A stretch of DNA of 64,000 bases, from NCBI GenBank assembly GCA_917880885.1, contig OU862920.1:4650001-4714000 (forward strand). Direction: 5' to 3'. Shown here one piece after another: positions 40,274 through 49,979 of this stretch (its first letter is position 1; each line of letters starts with the position of its first letter). The DNA is from Limnephilus marmoratus. Lineage: Eukaryota; Arthropoda; Insecta; Trichoptera; Limnephilidae. Below the pieces are notes generated by a model that saw only the letters and a program-made list of their open reading frames with translations, made no database searches and was not told the origin of the DNA. The translations under genes were made by a program, and so were the position numbers.

Positions 40274-40890
40274 CCGACTAATTCTAACTCGAACTGCCGT
40301 AGCATTTACAATTCAAAATGTCCTAGATATGCCGATAATGTCCTACGGACGTAACTACGCTTGTTGGCGTTTAAGTCGCGGTCTGATCGTCTCATTATCA
40401 TGTTTCACGCACCCCAATTCGTATTCTCTTAATGTACTTTAGTAAAAAATATACAAAAGAAAACCTGCTTCGAAGCATCTACTTACGTTTACCTTAATTT
40501 TGGCAGTCTTACTTAGTCTTTTCAATTTACTCTGTTTTAGTTTTATCTACTTTCAAAAGAGGTCAATATGCAGGTCGGTGAGGTTAACAAGGTGTAGTGG
40601 ATAATATCTGATATAAACTCTCTGCAATTATAACATTTAATAACACTATTTGTGAGACTTGGTTCGGACAGCAAGGTAGGAGGGCTCGTCGAGATATATT
40701 TACACACGGTCGGCGAAGAAAGTTCACCGCATCACATCAGCACAGACGTAACACTTCACTGTGATTTAGCCACTTCACACGGGCGCGGTCGAAGACAGCC
40801 GCAAGGTTATTTCGGAGGCTCTGAGCGTTCGGTCAAAGCCTTACACTGGATAATGTCGATGAGACACCTATTCGATTTCGGTGACAGCAC
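40274..40890 (-). other. Probable 5' UTR of the putative gene
   Basis: On the minus strand a long pyrimidine tract ends in TTTCTTTTTCAG at 40892/40891, an excellent splice acceptor. The following 600 bases are GC-richer near the acceptor, contain no clear repeat and lead to the ATG at 40273. A possible internal donor (AAGGTAAACGTAAGT near 40490) leaves open whether this is one exon or two. Confidence 0.45.
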
Positions 40891-41204
40891 CTGAAAAAGA
40901 AAGAAAAAAATACATTAGCAATTGAATTTAAACTTTTTTTTTCATGAAACATTTAATAACTAGGTATATAAGTTAGAGCGACGCATCATGCAACAACACT
41001 AAAAATATTTTTGGAAATTTTATACAGGTTGTTTGGTAAAAGTAAAAAAAGAGCTGATTGGGTAGCAGAGGTTTTACGAATTAAAAATAATCAGAGAGGG
41101 ATGACATGGTCGATCGTTTAGCTACATAAAAATTAATATTTCAGGTATCTCGCACAACATGTACAAAATAAATTAATAATGTCGTTTTAGGTGAAAACAA
41201 ATTT
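40891..41204 (-). other. Presumed intron upstream of the putative exon
   Basis: AT-rich; no repeat recognised. No further 5' exon was found. Confidence 0.3.
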
Positions 41205-41438
41205 TAAAAAAAAAAGAGTACGCATTTCACACGCGGTTGAAATAAAACCTTCAGAAAACTAAAGTAGACAAGAGGGGCGGTTATGAAGCACCACACAAAG
41301 AGGATACCGATTATTATACCTCATTCTCTCAGGCTAAATCCTATGGATGTAAGTGTTGGTCTCTTTTTTTGGTGTCGCTTTTTCGTTTAATCGAGTTTCA
41401 AATCGCAATGGTGCTAAAGAAGTTTTCACTTCAAAAAC
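41205..41438 (-). mobile_element. CS MITE, type 2
   Basis: The A run, GAGTACGCATTTCACACGCG, GTTGAAATAAAACCTTCAGA, AAACTAAAGTAGACAAGAGG, GCACCACACAAAGAGG, GGCTAAATCCTATGGATGTA, GTTTAATCGAGTTTCAAATC and AAAGAAGTTTTCACTTC. Both ends are present. Confidence 0.8.
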
Positions 41439-41915
41439 ACGGTAAAACAGAACATTATAAAATAGTACAATGATTAAACAGGTCAGTGATAAAACAGAAC
41501 AGTTATAAAAATAATGTAGTGAAGAAACAGAACAATGCAAATAAAAACCTTTTAAAATTATAAAATTATTCTAGTATAAAAGCAAAAAAGAAATCATGTT
41601 ACTCTAACTTCCTTTCAACTTAAATACAGAAAGAAACAACTATTAATGTCGGAATAAGGCCAAAAATGCATTTAAATTTTTTAAATTGTTAAAATTAACG
41701 TAATTAGTATTTTGATACATTGTAGGCAATGCTGCCAACTGAATAAACAATACACACGTGATTTAAATCAACTAGAATTTACAATCAGGCTTTTGGGAAC
41801 AAAATGTAAACTAATAACTGCTTTCAAAAAGTACATAAGTCGAGCTTTTTTGTAAGTCCTTTTGGCGTTATTATTATATTATATCTGCTACTCCGCATAT
41901 TCTTTACCTATGCAT
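41439..41915. other. No feature recognised
   Basis: 41450-41540 repeats the motif AAAACAGAACA with short AT spacers three to four times. Nothing else was identified. Confidence 0.4.
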
Positions 41916-42172
41916 CAGTAGCGGTCCGTGAGTTTTCAGTGAACTAGAGTGCTAAGATTCAAAAATACGACATTACTGATGTTGTTGTTGCTGGAAAAGT
42001 TTTTTTTCTCTAAATTTCAACTTTTTGCATGAAGATCTTTCAGTATGTGGATGCGGCGCATCCCTTGAGTAAAAGAAACCTGAAGATCTTCAAAAAATCA
42101 TTTTCAGTTACAACATCGTCAATAACGTAACATTTTTCAATCTTAGAGCTCTAGCTCACTAAAAACTCACGA
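41916..42172. mobile_element. hAT-type MITE, decayed copy
   Basis: It begins CAGTAGCGGTCCGTGAGTTT, TCAGTGAACTAGAGTGCTAA and ends with the complement AGAGCTCTAGCTCACTAAAA, ACTCACG. The last bases of the right terminus are lost. Same family as 30331-30577. Confidence 0.7.
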
Positions 42173-42224
42173 AATGCGTGGTAAAAGGGAGTTCAAAAAC
42201 GAATTGGTATTGACATGTAAGTTT

Positions 42225-42360
42225 TAAGATTTTCACGGCCAAAAGCATTTTCGTTATTTGTTTTTGGGGTGTTATGCCGTGTTGCGCTACCTCCTTCTTT
42301 AGCCAACGTTTCGTACATCGTTGCAGTGTCCATCATCAGGGCAGATCCGGCAGATCTGGT
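42225..42360 (+). mobile_element. Penelope-like terminus
   Basis: GATTTTCACGGCCAAAAGCA, TTTTTGGGGTGTTATGCCGT, GTTGCGCTACCTCCTTCTTT, AGCCAACGTTTCGTACATCG, TTGCAGTGTCCATCATCAGG, GCAGAT: the same end as at 13.5 and 37.6 kb, present once. Confidence 0.65.
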
Positions 42361-42596
42361 ATTGACATGATTGTTTCAGTGAAATATGTTTTTAGTCCTT
42401 GTGACTATTGGGAACATGAAATGAAATCAGTGCAATAATGCAGGGCTGTCAATAAGGGAAATAATGATTTTGAAAAAAATGACATTGGAAACCAATCTCT
42501 TGTCGAAGGGTTTTATTAATTTTAATTTTTCATTAGAAATGTAGTTTGAATTTTCAATAGGAATATTAAATTAATAATTTATGTAGACGTTGTATG

Positions 42597-42684
42597 AATG
42601 TAAACGAGGCAAGGAATGTGTGCCAAGACCGGGATGTTTGGCGGTCTGTCCTCTCTGCCTACCCCTGCGGCGAAACGGCGTGAT
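42597..42684 (+). pseudogene. LINE C-terminal remnant, RTE-like
   Basis: The plus-strand frame reads VNEARNVCQDRDVWRSVLSA, YPCGETA then stop. EA....C.DR..WR..L.A before the stop codon is characteristic of the end of RTE-type LINE proteins. A related remnant lies at 54980-55118. Confidence 0.6.
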
Positions 42685-43621
42685 GGTTAGTTAGTTTATT
42701 TATGTCTTAAAAATTTGTGCCGCATTTATTCAATTTTTTTAAATACATGTTTTTCCTTCTTCCCTGAAGTAAATTTCTTGTAGTAATTACGTTGAAACGA
42801 AGATGAAAAACTTATTTTTAGGAATAAATGAAAAATGTAGCTGAGTAGCCCGAATTTCAATGCTTGCGTTTTCAAAACGAAAAATTACAAAACATCGATT
42901 TTCTCAGTAGAAAACTTTGACCTCCCCATTTTGCATTTTTCAATTTTCCCACAACCAAATTAGAAAAATTAAGGTTTCTTTAAAAAATTTCCTGTTTTAT
43001 TTTCCAATCAATTTTCCGAAGTAAAATTTTACTATTTTCCATTTTTTTAGAAAATAAAAATTTCTTTCTAAAAAAACTACTTGGAAAATTCCCAAACTTC
43101 ACATAATTTCCAAAAAAATAAAAGTCTCTAAAAATTACACCACATAATTTCCGACCAATTTTCCGAGAAGAATTTTTTTCAGAATAATTAAGTTTTCCAT
43201 TACCTAAAATTTCCAAACTACGAATAACAAAATCAGAAAGATAAAAGGTAAGATAAGATCTAACCAAACGACGTTTTCCAAAAAATATCTAACTTATGAA
43301 CCCAAATTCGTGTACGGCGATACTTCTATGACTTATTTTTTAATCCCGGTGTCTTTGCTGCCACTTGATCGCGCGATGTTATTTTTCCAAAGATACTTTT
43401 GACTTTTATAAAATTCGAAAATTTGAGCTGTGTCTATGATCAAAAATATGTATCTAAAATTATATATTATACCTATACGTAAATTGTATTCTCGAAATTT
43501 CGGAGCTCTCTTTTTATTGGCTGAAAAATTGCTACACGGGGAAAAAACTCGAATATTCAAAAGTTCACAATTTTGGCGGCTTTCATGAATTTGTTAAGTT
43601 CTGATGAGCTGTAAACGGGAG
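42685..43621. other. No gene; TTTTCC-rich region
   Basis: At 42960-43240 TTTTCC motifs recur. CCAATCAATTTTCCGAAGTA at 43006 and CCGACCAATTTTCCGAGAAG at 43152 suggest an old tandem duplication of about 146 bp. The minus-strand frames here are low complexity. Confidence 0.4.
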
Positions 43622-43739
43622 TTTTTTTAATTAAAATTTCTTTACGCACGCTTGACTTGGGGAGTAAGCTGGTGAATGCGTGACGAGAGCGTTACGAAAG
43701 GTGAGGCGAACGGTAGTTGAGAAGGAGATATAAGTTAGT

Positions 43740-43960
43740 GAAGATAGATAGATAGAGAGAGAGAGAGTTACGTTTCGTATATTACTGGAGGGGCAAGAGA
43801 GAGAGGTGTGAGCCCAGATTTTCTTTCTCTCTTTCTCTCATAGCCAGTTACGTTTCGTATATCTAAGACACAGTACAGGCTTATTGTCTGTATCACATTG
43901 AAAGCAGTACACGCGCACAATTTCTTTCTCTCTTTCTATCATATGGAGCTAAAGAAGTTT
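43740..43960 (+). repeat. GATA/GA and CTTT microsatellites with a direct repeat
   Basis: AGATAGATAGATAGAGAGAG, then GTTACGTTTCGTATAT, which appears twice (43768 and 43848), and CTTTCTCTCTTTCT(C/A)TCAT, also twice. This is local simple-sequence expansion inside the MITE. Confidence 0.7.
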
Positions 43961-44009
43961 AATTACTTCTTCAAACTTCGCAAAATTACTTTGTGGCATC
44001 ATTAATTAT

Positions 44010-45033
44010 ATAATGAATAACAGATCACTTTGTATAAACCACTATATTATAAACAATATCTACATGTTTCGATAACAATGTTATCTTCATCAGGATATGT
44101 TATATAAAGAAAAATAAATGACAAACAAGTATAGACAAATTAGAATAAACTATAACATAGACAAAATATTAAAAAGTAGAGGTGATTAATTACTTACAAA
44201 TCATAAAAATAGTTATACAAAATTAAATATAAAAATTATTTAAGGAAAAATAAAATTGCATTTAGATAATAAAAAACTTTTAAGAACAAATAATTAAAAT
44301 AATAATTAGTGTAAATCAAAAAATCAATCATTATAATTAATTGTAAGTATTAATAAGAAAATAAATTTAAAAGATGGCTATTTTTAAGAAATGTTTGGTT
44401 ATTTTTAATATTTAATTTACTAATAATGCTTTTTTCTAATTTTTAAAATTTCTAAATTATCCAATTGTATGCCCGTAGTGTTAGTATGTAAAATTTTAAG
44501 ACCTGTATTAATATCAAAAGAATGACTTGTTTCCAAAATATGATTGGCAAATTCAGAATAATTATTATTATTTAAACATCTTATATGTTCCTTAACTCTA
44601 ATGTTAAAATTTCTAGAAGTTTTTCCAATATAAAAAAGTTACAATCATTACAAATTAATTTATAAACCCCAGATATGTTCAAAAAATCACATTTATCCTT
44701 ATTATTTAATATATAATTTGTTATTTGTATAAAAAGCTGGCTGTATATTATTTGGTATGTTTTTAATTATTAAATTTGAAATGTTATTATTTAAAAATAA
44801 AAATTTTCTCCAATTATTATCATTTTCAACAACGTGTGGATAAACAAAAGATCTAAAAAACTTTTTCTTATATTTTTTGTCTATTAATTTTGAATTATAA
44901 CGTTATACTTGTTGGTCATTTATTTTTCTTTATATTAACATATCCTGATGAAGATAACTTTGTTATCGAAACATGTAGATATTGTTTATAATATAGTGGT
45001 TTATACAAAGTGATCTGTTATTCATAATATAAA
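44010..45033 (-). mobile_element. Penelope-like element with inverted terminal arms
   Basis: The left arm (44021-44105) AACAGATCACTTTGTATAAA, CCACTATATTATAAACAATA, TCTACATGTTTCGATAACAA, TGTTATCTTCATCAGGATAT. The right arm (44937-45030) is its complement, nearly base for base. The minus strand between them encodes the linker and GIY-YIG domain of a Penelope-like protein. The RT is missing, so the copy is incomplete. Inverted arms are common in this class. Confidence 0.85.
44420..44905 (-). pseudogene. Penelope-like GIY-YIG endonuclease fragment
   Basis: The minus strand starts with KKFFRSFVYPHVVENDNNWR and NIPNNIQPAFYTNNKLYIK (RT thumb/linker). Then follow CDFLNISGVYKLICNDCN and, after a one-base frameshift, FYIGKTSRNFNIRVKEHIRC, SEFANHILETSHSFD, LKILHTN, LDNLEILKIRKKHY and stop. 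GVYKL...CN..FYIGKT..F..R..EH is the GIY-YIG nuclease core, with its Tyr, Arg and Glu positions visible. Stops at about 44705 and the frameshift show decay. Confidence 0.85.
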
Positions 45034-45085
45034 GAAGTTTAACTTCAGTCGTGTGGTCTAAAACTCTAAAGCACACTCGTTTTTT

Positions 45086-45689
45086 TTTACTCAGTAGAAA
45101 CTAGTTGTCATACGTCCAGTGAATTTCAAATAAACGACGTATATATATTTTACGTAGACATTTACACATAGTTTTATTTTGGATAGAAAACCGAATAATA
45201 GGTACCTACATGATAAGTAAATTATTGCACCCATTCTAATACGTATTGTTTGTACATGCAAAGGGCAAAACTATTATCTGCTAGTAAACGTATATTTTAC
45301 GATTTATTTTATTTTATTAGAAAATATTCTTTGAATGCATCTCCCCATCCCACGCCGCGCTACTTTCAGCTAGCAGTCGCGACATTGCCAAATGTAAAAT
45401 TAGGCGTTTTAGATCCGTCACATCACTCCTAATATAACACTACGATTCATTTTTACATAAAAAATCACTTAAGATATGGTCACGGGTGGAGATAGTGCTT
45501 GTTCATCTCCGAAATGATCTCGCAATTAGAGAATGGTGTATTAAATAATCTAATCGAAAAAAACTCGATTGCATCAACGAAATTAGACAAGTTGAAGTAT
45601 CGTGGGAACTATCCGTCGCGATACAAAAGAATTGCTCTTATTTTGTGAAACATCCCATTAGATGTCTCCCAATTATACAGAGTGTCCGG
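45086..45689. other. No gene recognised
   Basis: 45690-45735 has GAGTGTCCGGAAACTCGTAG and AATGGTGAATCGA, a fragment shared with 56761-56820. The remainder is unassigned. Confidence 0.4.
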
Positions 45690-45729
45690 AAACTCGTAGG
45701 GCAAACAGGAAAATGGTGAATCGACGTCA

Positions 45730-46018
45730 AAAGAAACTCGATGAAACGGAAACGAGCGATACTAAAAAGAGACAAACCATACATCTATAATGTAGCTTGC
45801 GAGAGAATGAGAAAGCAATAAATCATTTATTTTATTTACGGGTACTTTTCCAATATAATACGATAAATCCACGGTCCCACGCAAATCCTTTTAGTGTAGT
45901 GGTAAAAAATATCGATTTTCTTCAGGGGGTTGATAAATTGATTTGTTTTAGGTTTCTCCATGAGCGAAGGCCCTTAGTCTCCCACTCTTGTCCACTTTAG
46001 TTGTCTGAAGGTTTCAAT
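45730..46018 (+). mobile_element. CS MITE, type 2, interrupted
   Basis: AACTCGATGAAACGGAAACG, GCGATACTAAAAAGAGAC, TTGCGAGAGAATGAGA, then about 140 bp of foreign sequence, then CTCCCACTCTTGTCCACTTT, AGTTGTCTGAAGGTTTCAAT. The insert includes GGTCCCACGCAAATCCTTTT, AGTGTAGTGGT, a piece of the tRNA-like module of type 3 elements. Confidence 0.6.
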
Positions 46019-46116
46019 TTTTTCAATTTCAATTCAATCCAAAAAATTCCAACTTTGGACTTGATTTACTCGAAAACTTGGAGTTTACGGATACCGTGTA
46101 TATATTAGTTATATGT

Positions 46117-46615
46117 TATACTAGCTGGATCCCGGCATGCGTTGCTACGCCAGTTAATAAAGAAATTGTTTCTCCCTGCGTGTCCGTCTCCCCTTCCTCT
46201 CCCGCGTCCGCTTCCCCTATCGCGTTCCCACTCCGATTCGTCCACTTTCACTCTCCCAACTCCACTCTACCCCTTTTCCCGTCCAGCGAACCCCCCTCCT
46301 GAGTTCCCCTCCCCCCTCCCAGATTCCCCGCCCCTCTCCCGTATTCGCTTCCCCTCTCCTGCGAAATCGCCTCCCGAGTTCCCCTCCCCCTTCCCGCATT
46401 CCATACATTCATTTCCGGTAAATTCAGTTTTCAAACAGCTCGCTTGCCACGTATTGCTTTTTTATACAAATTTTATAATGCCAGAGCTCGAATATGTTAT
46501 TCTGATGTATGAGTTATATTATTGTAAAGTTTCATTACAATCCATTCAGTAGTTTTTGCGTGAAAGAGTAACAAACATAGGTCAATACAAACTTTCGCCT
46601 TTATAATATTAGTAA
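46117..46615 (+). mobile_element. PUR repeat, complete
   Basis: TACTAGCTGGATCCCGGCAT, GCGTTGCTACGCCAGTTAAT, GAAATTGTTTCTCCCTGCGT, a C/T-rich tract of more than 200 bp, TTCAGTTTTCAAACAGCTCG, AATTTTATAATGCCAGAGCT, then TCCATTCAGTAGTTTTTGCG, TGAAAGAGTAACAAACATAG and AACTTTCGCCTTTATAATAT, TAGTAAGG. It is the best copy for both ends. Confidence 0.8.
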
Positions 46616-47169
46616 GGTACTCTTGAAGCAATTACATAACACTTAAGTTTAGATCTGCTGGCTGTAGGTATAATCTCGATTTTGAAAATGATAATTTGAT
46701 AATTATTATTACTGACTTCAACTTTCAACTAGAGTGATTTTGTCCAAATCAATCATTATTTGCTCAGGGAAGGTAAATGCTGAGGAATTATTTGCTCAGG
46801 GAAGGTAAATGAACCCATCAGTCATCAGAAACTCTGCGTGTTTAATACGATTTACTTACTCTTTGTTTCTTTAAAAATCTATTTTAATATTTGAAATGTT
46901 TAGATTTTCAGATGACCGAAAAATAACTAGCTTTTACCAGAATGGTATGGTAAAAGAAGTTAATGTAAGTTGTACGTATGAAGTCAAAAGTGTCTATACT
47001 ATAATATATAATTTTTTTTGTCATTATTCTTGACTGTTTTGAATCATCAGATAAACCTGTGGGAGAAAATACGACAATGAAAGAAATTCTTCAAATATAA
47101 TTTTTTTCCAATACGTGATATTACTCGTATTATAGAATGGGTATTTATAGAATTACCCACGTTTTTGTT
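46616..47169. other. No gene; small tandem duplication
   Basis: TTATTTGCTCAGGGAAGGTA, AATG is directly repeated at about 46757 and 46790. Nothing else was identified. Confidence 0.5.
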
Positions 47170-47174
47170 GGATT

Positions 47175-47545
47175 TTCGTGGTCGAGGGGTAAGGCTCTCG
47201 ATTAGCGATTCGGAGGTCGCGGGTTCATATCGTGTAATTGGTTAATTTATGTTATTTCGCAATTTAATCATTTAAAAATGATATAAGGAATATTTGCGGC
47301 ACATTCAAGAGTGGATGATACTCTCAGTATCGCCCTGGTGTAATACCACTATTCAAAATTGAAACGTTGCTTTAAATGGCTTTAGCTATGTTTAGTGACC
47401 AGAACAGCCAGGTACTTCCTCATTTTCCTATTTCCCATCTAATCCCCCCACCCTACTTCATTCAGCCTCACAACATACCCCAATTGGGAATGCCATAGTC
47501 TTACTGGCACCAGGCAGTGGGGAGCAGTTCGGATGCTTAAGTGGT
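47175..47545 (+). mobile_element. SINE-T: tRNA-derived SINE, near full length
   Basis: The head TCGTGGTCGAGGGGTAAGGC (A-box region), GATTCGGAGGTCGCGGGTTC, ATATCG (B-box region). The body GATACTCTCAGTATCGCCCT, GGTGTAATACCACTATTC, AAATGGCTTTAGC, TTCATTCAGCCTCACAACAT, ACCCCAATTGGGAATG, CTTACTGGCACCAGGCAG. The tail is degraded. Its body from TATCGCCCTGG onward matches the LINE tail at 63475-63640. Confidence 0.85.
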
Positions 47546-47754
47546 ATTAAATTTTTGTTTTAAATCTTTCTTAGAATTCCACCCTTTAGATATCTTAGGA
47601 TTTATTTAGATAAATAGCATTTATTTAGGGTTTGAATCTTGCAATCATACATAAAGATAACAGCCAATAAAAAATTTGCAAAAATTAAATAATATTAATA
47701 GTTTTTAGTCGAAGTATGGATACAGTTAAATACGACAGAATCGGATAGGGATAG

Positions 47755-47840
47755 GGACACATTAGCTCAGTTGGTACAGCTCCGTCCCGGCAAGGCATAG
47801 ATCCTGGGTTCGAGTCCCAAATGTAACCGTATATTTTTCT
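47755..47840 (+). mobile_element. tRNA-like sequence, FB-tRNA family
   Basis: CACATTAGCTCAGTTGGTAC, AGC is a good D-arm/A box; ATCCTGGGTTCGAGTCCCAA is a good T-arm/B box. The acceptor strands pair only partly and the anticodon stem is poor. TAACCGTATATTTTTCTGAT follows, as in other copies of this repeat. It is more likely a SINE or foldback head than a working tRNA gene. Confidence 0.6.
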
Positions 47841-47894
47841 GATTTATCTGTTTTCAGATTTTCAATTGAGTTTCGCTAATATACGAGTATTTCT

Positions 47895-48222
47895 TCGTTT
47901 TTTTTTTTTACATGAGCTCCACACAGGAGGCCCTGAGGAAAATAATTTCCCACAGGGCCTATGTCATCTTTGGGGATGCTGTGTGGAGGGTTTTTTAAGG
48001 AAAGGAAGGAGAGGAGAGTTCTGGGAAGGAAAGGGGTTTAAGGGGTGGGTAGGAATCTGGGGTTCAGTATGTCCTGGTCATCCACCTCCAAGACCTAGAC
48101 AAACCTCACCCCATGAACCCGGGCACCCCTGCTAAATCACCAAACGTAGCGAACCACTTGGGGTGACATATGGCAGAGGTCTTGGTTATCCAATAAAGGT
48201 TCCCATTCCCGCCTCTCAAATC
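47895..48222 (-). mobile_element. SL1 retroelement, nearly complete
   Basis: T run, ACATGAGCTCCACACAGGAG, GCCCTGAGGAAAATAATTTC, CCACAGGGCCTATG, GGGGATGCTGTGTGGAGGG, the purine tract, GGTCATCCACCTCCAAGACC, CATGAACCCGGGCACCCC, CCAAACGTAGCGAACCACTT. It is one of the least diverged copies, with an intact outer stem. Confidence 0.85.
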
Positions 48223-48283
48223 GTTGCATTCGTGTCTGCACATTTTAGCTTTTATATATTATTTTATAGCCTGTTTGTGGGGT

Positions 48284-48599
48284 CAGTAGCGTAGCGAGGA
48301 GGGGCGGCCCGCCCCGGGTGCCACCCGAGAGGAGGTGACACTCGACCACGGAAAAAAAATTACGAATTACGGAACGCAGTAGAGCCGAAACCTGCACCAA
48401 CTATTCCATTTCGCCCCACCTCATCCTACCCCGTTCCACCCCATATCCCATTTCGCCCCCTCCGTTATGGTAAATATGCTGTCCCACTCTATCCCTTTCC
48501 GCCCCCTCCGTTGTGGTAAAAATTCTGTTAGAATCCATGCCACCCTATCCCATTACACACCCCCCCCGTTGCGCTATCCTCCCGCTAGCTACGCCACTG
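48284..48599. mobile_element. Possible hAT-like element
   Basis: The ends CAGTAGCGTAGCGAGGAGG and CCGCTAGCTACGCCACTG are imperfect inverted repeats of the CAGTGGCGTAGC kind. The interior is C-rich with the repeated phrase ATCCC(A/T)TTTCGCCCC(C/A). The flanking 8-mers do not match well. Confidence 0.5.
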
Positions 48600-49079
48600 G
48601 GGATCCCATGGTTGTTAACCTATAAAAACCATCAAAGCAATGACAACACAATTAATTCATAACTCCGCGAGTGGCAAATTACATTTTTTTTAATTAACAT
48701 AATTATTTTTCAATAAAACACAATTAGTAAGTATCTGAAATACATAAATATTGTAATGTGAAATTGTGTACATACGCCTATTTATAACATGTTTATTTAT
48801 ACATTATAAACATAATAACATGATACATAAATTAAGAAACATCGCTTCAGAAAATGGGACATTATGAAATAATAATGACATCGCACAGAGAATATCAATA
48901 GATACATAATATCTTGGCACAAAAAGGTGATGTATTATTACACATGATATAGTAGGTCAATAGTCAAGAGTACGCTGTTGGCATATCGCACAGTGACTGT
49001 AAACACAACAACATAAATGCTCAATCATACTACAGATGTATACTCATTGTTGCAATAAAATGAATGATTTAATTTTTTT
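48600..49079. other. No feature recognised
   Basis: AT-rich; nothing identified. Confidence 0.45.
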
Positions 49080-49334
49080 TTAAATTCAATTAAAATTAAA
49101 TTTGATAATGTTATTATCAAGTTCTGCAAGTATTTTAGTATGCATTTTTGTTACAGCTGTTTCGGTTTACAATACCTTTTTCAATCTGTGGTTGAACATC
49201 TTTGAGACGACGTATTTATACGAATCTAAATGTCAATTTTTGAAGGTGTCTAAATTGATTTGTTACCGATTGCTGTGAATCTAAGAACGTCGTAATAACA
49301 TTATCAAATTTAATTTTAATTAAACTAAAAAAAT
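49080..49334. mobile_element. Small inverted-arm element with Penelope-like motif
   Basis: The arms AATTAAAATTAAATTTGATA, ATGTTAT and ATAACATTATCAAATTTAAT, TTTAATT flank 190 bp containing TACAGCTGTTTCGGTTTACA, the same CAGCTGTTTCG motif as the element at 20.75 kb. Confidence 0.55.
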
Positions 49335-49398
49335 ATTATGAATTAAATTATATGAATTAAACACAAATACAATCAATAATATAATGGATGATTTAAGT

Positions 49399-49979
49399 CA
49401 GTGATGCACAACCTTTTCAGCCGGAGGGCCATTTTGTTAATTTTCAAAAGCTTCGCGGGCCGCACGGGTTACGATACCTACAGCCCGACACCGTTAACTT
49501 TGTAGTCAGTGGCGTCGCCAGTGTTGATTTTTTTTTATGTGAACACCGGACTGTGAAAAACGTGCCGCGGGTGAAAAAATTTCTACTTCCAAGGTTAAAT
49601 ATAAATGTTATAATTTCTTTTCAATATGAAATTTTAAAGAACTTTACAAAAATGCTTGTAATTTTTGGCGACTAATTCATCGTAGGCAGGCAAGTTTGTT
49701 GATATTTACCGACAATCTTTCGTATTTTATAAAACAGAACGGAACCTGAAAAATATGTTGATCATATAGCACTTGGATTTCCCAACGGTTGCTAAAGTAA
49801 TAAAAATGAAAATTCACTTTCCTTACAGAAACAATACTTTTCAGAAACAACATTAGGTTGTGTGAGATGGGGCAGCAGGCGAAAATTTTTGTGGGTACAT
49901 CGTCAAACCAATAAATAAATGCTATTGATTTTTATTTATTTTATACGCCCAAGTAGACGAAATCGGTTGTGCATCACTG
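49399..49979. mobile_element. hAT-type non-autonomous element
   Basis: CAGTGATGCACAACC at the left and GGTTGTGCATCACTG at the right are perfect 15-bp inverted ends. The flanks ATTTAAGT and ATTTGTGT match at six of eight positions. TTTCAGCCGGAGGGCC and GCGGGCCGCACGGG near the left end are typical of such elements. No transposase. Confidence 0.8.

Larger units (their letters stand above)
43622..45085 (+). mobile_element. CS-related MITE, type 4, split by Penelope-like insertion
   Basis: The left part AATTAAAATTTCTTTACGCA, GCTTGACTTGGGGAGTAAGC, AGATATAAGTTAGTGAAG matches 33463-33645. The right end AGAAGTTTAACTTCAGTCGT, GTGGTCTAAAACTC, GCACACTCG and T run is at 45036-45085. Between are GA-rich microsatellites and the Penelope-like element. 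Confidence 0.65.

Noticed and set aside
46142..46552. 136-codon plus-strand frame
   Set aside because: Same cause: the pyrimidine-rich PUR tract. No methionine context, domain or splice site supports it.
47755..47840. Candidate functional tRNA gene
   Set aside because: The D and T arms look good, but the acceptor and anticodon stems do not pair well and the flanking sequence matches other copies of a repeat.
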